Source: an uncultured Campylobacter sp. (GTDB lineage Bacteria; Campylobacterota; Campylobacteria; Campylobacterales; Campylobacteraceae). Taken from it: a DNA stretch of 11,763 nt. Below are positions 6,051 through 11,763 of the stretch, piece after piece. Positions within the stretch are counted from its first letter, which is position 1. Each line of letters begins with the position of its first letter. The notes beneath the pieces are model-generated. The model was not told the origin of the DNA, ran no database searches, and saw only the letters and a program-made list of their open reading frames with translations. Position numbers and translations under genes: made by a program. The DNA lies in NCBI GenBank assembly GCA_937965895.1, contig CALCKS010000074.1, positions 1-11,763 of the forward strand. The letters are read 5' to 3'.

Positions 6051-7102
6051 ATAAAATAAGTTCCGAAGAGGTCGTAAAGGCTCATAGAAAGCGCGAATTT
6101 AAACGCTTAATCATCATCTTGAGCTTTATAGTCGTGGGTCTTGTATCGATGGTGTTTGATATCGGTACCGGGCCTGCGATGCTCTCGCCAAGAGAAGTCG
6201 TAGATACGCTTTTACAGCCGATTTTAGGCGGCGAGCAGGATAAATTTTTATACCACATCGTTTACGATATCAGGCTTCCCGTAGCGCTTATGGCTTTAGT
6301 CGTAGGCGCGGCTTTGGGGGCGGGCGGCGCAGAGATACAGACGCTTTTAAACAACCCGATGGCAAGCCCCTATACGCTGGGGCTTGCCGCGGCGGCGGGG
6401 TTTGGCGCATCGTTGGTGATGGCGTTTGGTTCGTTTGGACTGCCTCAAATTTACGCCGTGCCTATCGGCGCGTTTATCATGACGATGCTAGCGGCGTCTA
6501 TACTGTTTTTGTTTTCGATGATGAGGCGATTTGGGTCGGCTACTTTGGTTTTAGTCGGTATCGCGCTTCTGTTTTTGTTTCAGTCTATGCTCTCTTTGGT
6601 GCAGTTTTTGTCCGCGCCCGAGATTTCGCAAGCAATTTTGTTTTGGCTGTTCGGCAGCCTCCAAAAGGCTAAATGGAGTACGCTGGCCGTCGCCACGGTC
6701 GTAACGGTCGTATGCATCTCGCTACTGATGCTAAATACTTGGGCGCTAACGGCTTTGAAACTGGGCGAAGAGCGAGCCAAAAGCATGGGCGTAAATTTAT
6801 CCGCCCTTAGGATTAAAATTTTGCTTATAGTTTCGGTTATGACGGCTACGGTTATTAGCTTTGTCGGCGTTATAGGCTTTATCGGCCTGGTCGCTCCGCA
6901 TATCGCTAGAAATTTAGTCGGCGAGGATCAGAGATTTTTCCTGCCTACTACTATCTTCGTCGGTGCGGCGTTTTTGTCGATAGCTTCGGTACTTTCTAAG
7001 GTTATAAATCCGGGCGGACTCTTTCCGGTCGGTATCATCACGGCGTTTGTGGGCGTACCGTTTTTCTTCTGGATCATCCTTTCAAGGAAAAACGTATGCT
7101 AG
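6047..7102 (+). CDS. FecCD-family ABC transporter permease
   Basis: A 351-residue inner-membrane permease of the FecCD / BtuC family, forming the dimeric channel that passes the chelate from the binding protein to the cytoplasm. After a basic cytoplasmic N-terminus (1-~18) there are about nine to ten hydrophobic segments. Family signatures are RLPVALMALVVGAALGAGGA (~75-94) followed by QTLLNNPMASPYTLG, the ATPase-coupling loop KLGEERAKSMGVN, the segment VGVIGFIGLVAPHIARNLVG (~273-292), and the closing LFPVGIITAFVGVPFFFWI (~326-344). The length matches the family. Its ATG overlaps the binding-protein stop by four bases and its stop overlaps the ATPase start by seven, so the three are translationally coupled and should form one complex. 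Confidence 0.94.
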   Translation: MNKISSEEVVKAHRKREFKRLIIILSFIVVGLVSMVFDIGTGPAMLSPREVVDTLLQPILGGEQDKFLYHIVYDIRLPVALMALVVGAALGAGGAEIQTLLNNPMASPYTLGLAAAAGFGASLVMAFGSFGLPQIYAVPIGAFIMTMLAASILFLFSMMRRFGSATLVLVGIALLFLFQSMLSLVQFLSAPEISQAILFWLFGSLQKAKWSTLAVATVVTVVCISLLMLNTWALTALKLGEERAKSMGVNLSALRIKILLIVSVMTATVISFVGVIGFIGLVAPHIARNLVGEDQRFFLPTTIFVGAAFLSIASVLSKVINPGGLFPVGIITAFVGVPFFFWIILSRKNVC

Positions 7103-7869
7103 AGCTTAAGAATTTAACGATATACCGCGGCTCGCTTTGCACGGCAGATGCCGTAAACGCTAGCTTTGAAGAAGGCAAGGTTTACTCCGTGCTAGGGCCT
7201 AACGGCGCAGGCAAAACCACGCTCATAAGCGCGATTTTCGGCGAGATGGGCTATGAGGGCGAGATTAAATTCGGCGACGAGAGGTTAAATTTCAAAAACC
7301 ATTTCTCGTGGAAAAAGAAAATCGGCTACATGCCCCAAGATAGCTACGTAGACGCTAGTTTAACGGCTCTTGAGGTCGTTTTGCTAGGGCTCATGGATAG
7401 TCTCGGGCTTTATCTAAAAGACGAGCAAATAAACTCGGCCGTAGAGATAATGAAAAAACTAGGGATTTTACATCTGGCCGGTCGCGACGTGATGCAGCTT
7501 TCGGGCGGTCAGCGCCAGATGGTGATGTTTGCCTCCGTGCTTATCAAAAAGCCTAAAATTTTACTTTTGGATGAGCCTGTTTCGGCTCTTGATATGCACC
7601 ATCAATGCGTGCTTTTGGACTGCGTTAGGAAATTTACGCGCGAGCACGGTATAACTACCGTTATGATACTGCACGATTTATCGCTAGCGTCGCAGTTTAG
7701 CGACGAGGTGTTGCTACTAAGCGACGGCAAGATAAAAGCCAAGGGCGAAGCTAAAAAAACCATAACTAAAGAGCTAATACAAGAGCTTTATAAAGTAAAC
7801 GTAGATATTTTTTACGACGATGCCGGCGTACCGGCCGTAGTCGCAAAGTCAGCGTTCGGGGTAGAGTAG
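7096..7869 (+). CDS. ABC transporter ATP-binding protein, FecE/BtuD type
   Basis: A 257-residue cytoplasmic ATPase that powers the FecCD-type permease upstream. All catalytic motifs are present and intact: Walker A GPNGAGKTT (34-42), Q-loop Gln81 in YMPQDS, signature LSGGQRQ (135-141), Walker B KILLLDEP (154-161), D-loop SALD (163-166) and the switch histidine His193 in ILHDLS. The C-terminal tail (VNVDIFYDDAGVPAVVA) is usual for importers of this family. It starts at the ATG at 7096 inside the permease end and stops three bases before the ATP-grasp gene, placing all four genes in one transcript. Confidence 0.95.
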   Translation: MLELKNLTIYRGSLCTADAVNASFEEGKVYSVLGPNGAGKTTLISAIFGEMGYEGEIKFGDERLNFKNHFSWKKKIGYMPQDSYVDASLTALEVVLLGLMDSLGLYLKDEQINSAVEIMKKLGILHLAGRDVMQLSGGQRQMVMFASVLIKKPKILLLDEPVSALDMHHQCVLLDCVRKFTREHGITTVMILHDLSLASQFSDEVLLLSDGKIKAKGEAKKTITKELIQELYKVNVDIFYDDAGVPAVVAKSAFGVE

Positions 7870-7872
7870 CAC

Positions 7873-8715
7873 GTGAGGATTTTTATTTTAAGTTGCCTTG
7901 CTTACGCAAAGGGCAACGAGGATTTGCGAAATTTAAGCCGCGCGTTTAGCGACGGCGGCGCACAGTGCGAGATAGTGCCGTGGCAAAATTTAGACGTCGG
8001 TTCGCTAGACGAAGATTCTTTGATTTTGCCGCTTGCGGCTTGGGATTACAGCCTAGACGCGGCTAAATTTTTATCGTTTTTGAGCGAGCTTGAAAAAAGC
8101 GGAGCGAAGATAATAAACGGCGCCGAGATCGTGCGCTGGAATTTATCGAAAAAATACCTCTTAGAACTTGAAGCCTTAGGACTTCCCGCGATCCCTAGTA
8201 CGCTTTTAAACGGCGATGAAAATATAGAAGAGCTAAGGCGAATTTGCCCGGGCGGCGTGATAAAGCCGCTCGTCGGACAGAGCGGCAACGGAGTAGCCAA
8301 AATCGACGAAATATCAAATTTAAGCGAATATAAAAACGGAGCTTTGCTTCAGCCTTTTATCGAAGAGATCGCCGTTAGCGGCGAAATTTGCTTGATATTT
8401 TTAGGCGGCGTTTTTTCTCACGCCGTACGCCGCTCGCCCGCTAGCGACGATTATAGGGCAAACTCGAATTTCGGCGTTAAGATTAGCTCGGTAGAGCCGA
8501 CTGCAGCCTTTCTAAACGTCGCGCGAGACGTTTTGGCTAGGCTTGCCTTTAATCCCGTCTACGCAAGGATAGATCTAATCGGCGCAAAAGATAAAATTTT
8601 AATCAACGAAGTCGAGCTTATCGAGCCTAGCCTTTATTTTAGCTACGGCAAAAACTCTACCGAAAAATTCTTAAAAGTAATCCTAGATAAATTTGTCGCG
8701 GAAAAGAAAATTTAG
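7873..8715 (+). CDS. ATP-grasp ligase-like enzyme, last gene of the import operon
   Basis: A 280-residue cytoplasmic protein of the ATP-grasp superfamily, whose members join a carboxylate to an amine or thiol through an acyl-phosphate (RimK, glutathione synthetase, DcsG relatives). Seen in order: a pre-ATP-grasp N-lobe (1-~85); WNLSKKYLLELEALGLPAIP (89-108); the phosphate-binding loop VIKPLVGQSGNGVAK (129-143, Lys131); the hinge LLQPFIEEI (158-166); SHAVRR...DDYRAN (182-197), a substrate/ATP-arginine region; and metal-ligand candidates Asp234 in YARIDLI and Glu246/Glu248/Glu251 in NEVELIEPSLYF. All the usual catalytic elements seem present. It starts with GTG at 7873, three bases after the ATPase stop, with only a weak ribosome site. 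The substrate is unknown. In this position it might build or modify the imported chelator, or process it after uptake. No other biosynthetic gene is adjacent. Confidence 0.85.
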   Translation: MRIFILSCLAYAKGNEDLRNLSRAFSDGGAQCEIVPWQNLDVGSLDEDSLILPLAAWDYSLDAAKFLSFLSELEKSGAKIINGAEIVRWNLSKKYLLELEALGLPAIPSTLLNGDENIEELRRICPGGVIKPLVGQSGNGVAKIDEISNLSEYKNGALLQPFIEEIAVSGEICLIFLGGVFSHAVRRSPASDDYRANSNFGVKISSVEPTAAFLNVARDVLARLAFNPVYARIDLIGAKDKILINEVELIEPSLYFSYGKNSTEKFLKVILDKFVAEKKI

Positions 8716-8735
8716 AGCCGATCGGCTCTAAATTT
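8708..8735. terminator. Perfect 28-base palindrome, bidirectional terminator
   Basis: Two arms AAATTTAGAGCC / GGCTCTAAATTT enclose a central GATC, forming a 12-bp stem with a 4-base loop (fully self-complementary over 28 bases). It fills the 22-base gap between the convergent stops of the ATP-grasp gene (8715) and pyrG (8738), and the ATP-grasp TAG lies inside the left arm. The A/T outer arms supply a T tract in both directions, so one element should stop both transcripts. Confidence 0.8.
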
Positions 8736-8737
8736 GA

Positions 8738-10402
8738 TTATTTCGATTTTTCTAGGCTAGCTTTGATAAAGCCCAAAACTACGGGATTTGGGTTTGTTAG
8801 GCGGCTGGTAAATTCCGGATGAAACTGCACGCCGACAAACCACGGATGCGAGTTTTTAGCGCCCGATGCAGCCGAGCTAAGCTCGACGGCCTCGATCAGT
8901 CCGTCGCTCTCGCCGCTAACTATCAAGCCGTTTGCTTCAAATTCGGCTCTATATTTCGGATTTGCCTCGTAGCGGTGGCGATGGCGCTCTTTGACGCATT
9001 TGGCGCCGCCGTAAATTTGACTTAGCAATGAGCCGGGCTTAATATCGCAAGCATAAGCGCCAAGCCTCATCGTGCCGCCGACCGGGCTTTGGTGCGTGCG
9101 GATCTGCGTCTGGCCGTGCGCGTCGATGAAACTATCGATGAGATAGATGATAGGATTTATGCACTCAGGCTTAAATTCGACCGAATTTGCGTCCTCGAGC
9201 TTTAGCACGTTGCGGGCAAACTCGATGAGCGCTAGCTGCATGCCTAGGCAGATGCCAAGATACGGCACGCCGTTTTCGCGGGCGTATTTTATCGCCTCGA
9301 TCTTGCCGCTCACGCCGCGCTCGCCAAATCCTCCGGCAACTAGCACGCCGCCCACGTCTTTAAGTAGCTCTTCGACGTTTGAGGGCTCGATTTTTTCGCT
9401 ATCTATCCACTTTAAATTTACCCTCGCGTCAAGGCTCGCGCCCGCGTGGATGATGCTCTCGGTCAAGCTCTTGTAGCTCTCTTTTAGATCGACGTATTTA
9501 CCCACAAATGCTATCGTAGTTTCTTTCGTCGGCGCGATGATGCGCTTAACTAGGCTGTCCCAGTTGCGCATATCAAGCTTTAGCTCGCCCAAATTTAAAA
9601 TTTCGGCGATCGGCGTTAAGACGTCTTGGTTATAAAACGCAAGCGGCACCTGATAGATGCTGGCCGAGTCGATACTCTCGATGACGCAGTTGCGCTCTAC
9701 GCCGCAGCTGGCGGCTATTTTATCCTTTAGCTCGCGATTTAGCGGCTGCTCGGCGCGGCAGATGATCATATCGGGGCTAATGCCGATACGGCGCAGCTCG
9801 CCGACGCTGTGCTGAGTCGGTTTAGTTTTTAGCTCGCCTGCAACCTTGATAAAGGGCACGAGAGTTAGGTGGATATTCATCGCGCGTTTGCGACCGACCT
9901 CGATGCGAAGGGCGCGGATAGCCTCCAAAAACGGCAAGCCCTCGATGTCGCCTACCGTGCCGCCGATCTCTACTATCAGTACGTCGCGACCCTCGCCCGC
10001 TTTTTTGATGCGATCGACGATCTCGCCTACGATGTGCGGGATGACTTGGATCGTTTTGCCCAGATAGTCGCCTCTGCGCTCTTTTTCGATGACGGAGCTA
10101 TAGACGCGGCCGGTGGTGAAGTTATTATCCTGGCTTAGGCTCTCGTCTAAAAATCTCTCGTAGTGGCCCAGATCAAGATCCGTCTCCGCGCCGTCGTCGG
10201 TGACGAAAACCTCGCCGTGCTCGAGCGGACTCATGGTGCCTGGATCTACGTTGATGTAGGGGTCTGCTTTTAGCATGCTTACTTTTAAGCCCGTGTTTTT
10301 AAGAAGCGTGGCGATAGAAGCCGCCGCGATGCCCTTACCTAGCGAACTTAGCACGCCGCCCGTTATAAAAATATATTTTGTTTCATTTGGATTTTTTTGC
10401 AT
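8738..10402 (-). CDS. pyrG: CTP synthase (glutamine-hydrolysing)
   Basis: PyrG makes CTP from UTP, ATP and glutamine, the last step of de novo pyrimidine nucleotide synthesis, as a cytoplasmic tetramer. The 554-residue product has the N-terminal synthetase domain with the P-loop-like GGVLSSLGKG (15-24), KADPYINVDPGTMSP (45-59), HGEVFVTDDGAETDLDLGHYERF and VEIGGTVGDIE. The C-terminal class I glutamine amidotransferase domain has AGGFGERG, nucleophile Cys385 in YLGICLGMQ, and His528/Glu530 in VQFHPEF. It is complete and of normal length. The start at ATG 10402 (MQKNPNETKYIFITGG) has AAAGG upstream. It is convergent with the import operon and divergent from the DUF4492-cydA genes. From memory, pyrG is followed directly by recJ in C. 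jejuni; here the import operon lies between them. Confidence 0.98.
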   Translation of the reverse strand: MQKNPNETKYIFITGGVLSSLGKGIAAASIATLLKNTGLKVSMLKADPYINVDPGTMSPLEHGEVFVTDDGAETDLDLGHYERFLDESLSQDNNFTTGRVYSSVIEKERRGDYLGKTIQVIPHIVGEIVDRIKKAGEGRDVLIVEIGGTVGDIEGLPFLEAIRALRIEVGRKRAMNIHLTLVPFIKVAGELKTKPTQHSVGELRRIGISPDMIICRAEQPLNRELKDKIAASCGVERNCVIESIDSASIYQVPLAFYNQDVLTPIAEILNLGELKLDMRNWDSLVKRIIAPTKETTIAFVGKYVDLKESYKSLTESIIHAGASLDARVNLKWIDSEKIEPSNVEELLKDVGGVLVAGGFGERGVSGKIEAIKYARENGVPYLGICLGMQLALIEFARNVLKLEDANSVEFKPECINPIIYLIDSFIDAHGQTQIRTHQSPVGGTMRLGAYACDIKPGSLLSQIYGGAKCVKERHRHRYEANPKYRAEFEANGLIVSGESDGLIEAVELSSAASGAKNSHPWFVGVQFHPEFTSRLTNPNPVVLGFIKASLEKSK

Positions 10403-10427
10403 ATCGCGCCTTTAAATTTTTTGCGCG

Positions 10428-10433
10428 ATTATA
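10428..10433 (-). promoter_or_regulatory. pyrG: -10 element of pyrG
   Basis: A perfect TATAAT on the minus strand (GGTATAATCG), 25 bases before the pyrG ATG. The resulting short leader carries the ribosome site AAAGG. No attenuator-like structure is evident. Confidence 0.6.
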
Positions 10434-10536
10434 CCTTATTTAAAATTTATAAACGCTTGATAGCTAAAGAAAAAAATTTATAAAACGGAAACTTTAAAAT
10501 AATGTTTTAAGTTAAATTTCTGTAGTATATTAAGCT

Positions 10537-10752
10537 ATGATTAAAAAATATCTCAAAAACATCTCGTCTTTGTATATCGACGGCTTTAGAAATATGAAAC
10601 TCGGAAAGAGCCTGTGGCTCGTCATAGCCATCAAGCTGCTTATAATGTTCGGGATTTTAAAAGTATTTATCTTTGATGAAAGTTTAAATTCTAAATTTGA
10701 GAGCGACGAAGCCAAAGCGGACTTCGTCATCTCAAATTTGACAAAGGAATAA
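10537..10752 (+). CDS. DUF4492 family small membrane protein, upstream of cydA
   Basis: A 71-residue protein with an amphipathic basic N-terminus (MIKKYLKNISSLYIDGFRNM), a GKSLW motif (~23-27), one transmembrane helix (~27-46, VIAIKLLIMFGILKVFIF) and a charged tail. The pattern YxDGFRNM-LGKxLW followed by one helix is that of DUF4492, small proteins repeatedly found directly before cytochrome bd genes in Campylobacterota and Bacteroidota. I believe the C. jejuni counterpart is Cj0080. It ends one base before the cydA ATG, and its coding tail carries the cydA ribosome site (AAAGGAA). A role as a small accessory subunit of the oxidase, like CydX in E. coli, is inferred from position only. Its own ribosome site is poor. 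A TAAAAT at 10495-10500 is a possible -10. Confidence 0.85.
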   Translation: MIKKYLKNISSLYIDGFRNMKLGKSLWLVIAIKLLIMFGILKVFIFDESLNSKFESDEAKADFVISNLTKE

Positions 10753-10753
10753 A

Positions 10754-11763
10754 ATGTCTGAAATCGCTTCGGTCGATTGGTCTAGGGCGCAGTTTGCGCT
10801 CACCGCCATATACCACTTTTTGTTTGTTCCGCTCACGTTGGGACTTAGCTTTATCATCGCCATTATGGAGAGTATCTACGTCAAAACCGGTAACGAGCAG
10901 TGGCTAAAAATCACCAAATTTTGGCTAAAACTCTTCGGTATAAACTTTGCTATCGGCGTGGCTACCGGTATCATAATGGAATTTGAGTTCGGTACCAACT
11001 GGGCGAACTACAGCTGGTTTGTCGGCGACATCTTCGGTGCGCCGCTAGCTATCGAGGGCTTGCTTGCGTTCTTTATGGAGGCGACATTCTTTGCCGTTAT
11101 GTTTTTTGGCTGGGATAAGGTTAGCAAGAAATTTCACCTCATCTCAACCTGGCTCGTGGCTATCGGTTCAAATTTGAGCGCGCTTTGGATCCTCATCGCA
11201 AACGGCTGGATGCAGTATCCGGTGGGTATGAAATTTAACCCCGCGACGGCTAGAATGGAAATGGAAAATTTCTTTGAAGTAGCGCTTAGCCCGGTGGGTA
11301 TCATCAAATTTTTACACACCGTAACTAGCGGCTACGTCGCTAGCGCGCTTTTTGTTATAGGAATTTCGGCGTGGTTTATCCTAAAAGGACGCCACCTAAT
11401 CATGGCTAAAAAATCTATCGTCGTAGCGGCAAGCTTTGGGCTTGCGACGTCGCTATTTTTGATGTTTAGCGGCGACGAGAGCGCATATCAGGTTGCGCGC
11501 ACCCAGCCGATGAAACTAGCCGCGATGGAAGGCCTTTATAAAGGCGAACAAAACGCCGGCCTAGTCGCGATGGGCGTGCTAGATCCGTCTAAAAAACATG
11601 GCGACGGCAAGGACGCGTTTTTACTCGAACTAAAAGTGCCTTACGCGCTTGGAATCATGGCTACTAGAAAATTTGATAGCTTTACTCCGGGCATCGAGGA
11701 TTTAGTCTACGGCAACGAAGCGAAAAATATAGAGAGCGTCGCAAGCAAGATGGCCAAAGGCTC
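10754..11763 (+). CDS. cydA: Cytochrome bd-type quinol oxidase subunit I (5' part, runs off the window)
   Basis: The first 336 codons of subunit I of the bd-family terminal oxidase, which oxidises quinol and reduces oxygen to water at the inner membrane. The frame is open to the window edge with no stop. Visible ligands and conserved residues are His21 in IYHFLFVPLTLG (high-spin haem), Glu101 and Glu109 in IEGLLAFFMEATFF (proton channel/haem), GWMQYPVG (151-158), His188 in FLHTVTSGYV (haem b558), the quinol-site region DESAYQVARTQPMKLAAMEG (241-260, Lys254 and Glu259), and KVPYALGIMATR (294-305). In Campylobacter this enzyme is also called CioA, a cyanide-insensitive oxidase that may lack haem d; the sequence here does not decide that. 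The ATG at 10754 is one base after the DUF4492 stop. cydB is expected just beyond the edge. Confidence 0.95.
   Translation, partial: MSEIASVDWSRAQFALTAIYHFLFVPLTLGLSFIIAIMESIYVKTGNEQWLKITKFWLKLFGINFAIGVATGIIMEFEFGTNWANYSWFVGDIFGAPLAIEGLLAFFMEATFFAVMFFGWDKVSKKFHLISTWLVAIGSNLSALWILIANGWMQYPVGMKFNPATARMEMENFFEVALSPVGIIKFLHTVTSGYVASALFVIGISAWFILKGRHLIMAKKSIVVAASFGLATSLFLMFSGDESAYQVARTQPMKLAAMEGLYKGEQNAGLVAMGVLDPSKKHGDGKDAFLLELKVPYALGIMATRKFDSFTPGIEDLVYGNEAKNIESVASKMAKG

Noticed and set aside
9869..10138. Plus-strand open frames opposite pyrG (also 9846-10067 and 9147-9476)
   Set aside because: These lie wholly inside the strongly conserved pyrG on the other strand. They show no motifs and reflect the absence of stops in GC-rich antisense frames.
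10530..10730. 66-codon minus-strand frame opposite the DUF4492 gene
   Set aside because: The plus-strand frame matches a known family and is coupled to cydA; the antisense frame has no support.
1..11763. CRISPR arrays, tRNA or rRNA genes, insertion sequences, phase-variable homopolymer tracts
   Set aside because: I looked for regularly spaced repeats, tRNA-like arms, transposase motifs and long G/C runs and found none. The only sizeable repeat is the recJ 3' pair.

Overview
The window looks like the chromosome of a Campylobacter with moderate GC, of the C. showae / rectus / curvus / gracilis kind. The evidence is the frequent AAATTT words, AT-rich spacers, and several genes with campylobacter-type sequence: pyrG, recJ, and a small DUF4492 gene directly in front of cydA. 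The species is inferred from gene content and style, not from a marker gene.

Layout, left to right. On the minus strand, 7-2004 encodes a TonB-dependent outer-membrane receptor with the CxxxM and HxM copper motifs of the OprC/NosA family, behind a leader of about 180 bases. Next, still on the minus strand, is a displaced copy of the last ~60 codons of recJ (2235-2459), an AT-rich spacer, a 103-residue single-pass membrane protein of unknown function (2685-2996), and the intact recJ (3049-4620). recJ starts inside the end of a possible 50-codon leader ORF (4610-4762). The plus strand then carries a tight four-gene operon (4938-8715): periplasmic binding protein, FecCD-type permease, ATPase, and an ATP-grasp ligase-like enzyme, behind a Fur-box-like site. 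A perfect 28-base palindrome separates this operon from pyrG (CTP synthase, minus strand, 8738-10402). Divergent from pyrG are a DUF4492 protein (10537-10752) and the first 336 codons of cydA, which runs off the right edge.

How the genes work together. pyrG, recJ and cydA are housekeeping functions: nucleotide synthesis, DNA repair and respiration. The accessory material is the metal-uptake set. The receptor would bring copper or a metal chelate across the outer membrane, and the binding-protein operon would carry a chelate across the inner membrane. Whether the two share a substrate is unknown: the receptor motifs point to copper, while the Fur-like site and FecCD family point to iron. The ATP-grasp gene locked into the import operon is the least explained component.

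Two structural signs of rearrangement stand out. First, the import operon sits between pyrG and recJ, which I recall as neighbours in C. jejuni. Second, the 3' end of recJ exists twice as direct repeats 814 bases apart that differ only at synonymous sites. This looks like a second recJ allele that arrived together with the 103-residue gene and displaced the original gene end.
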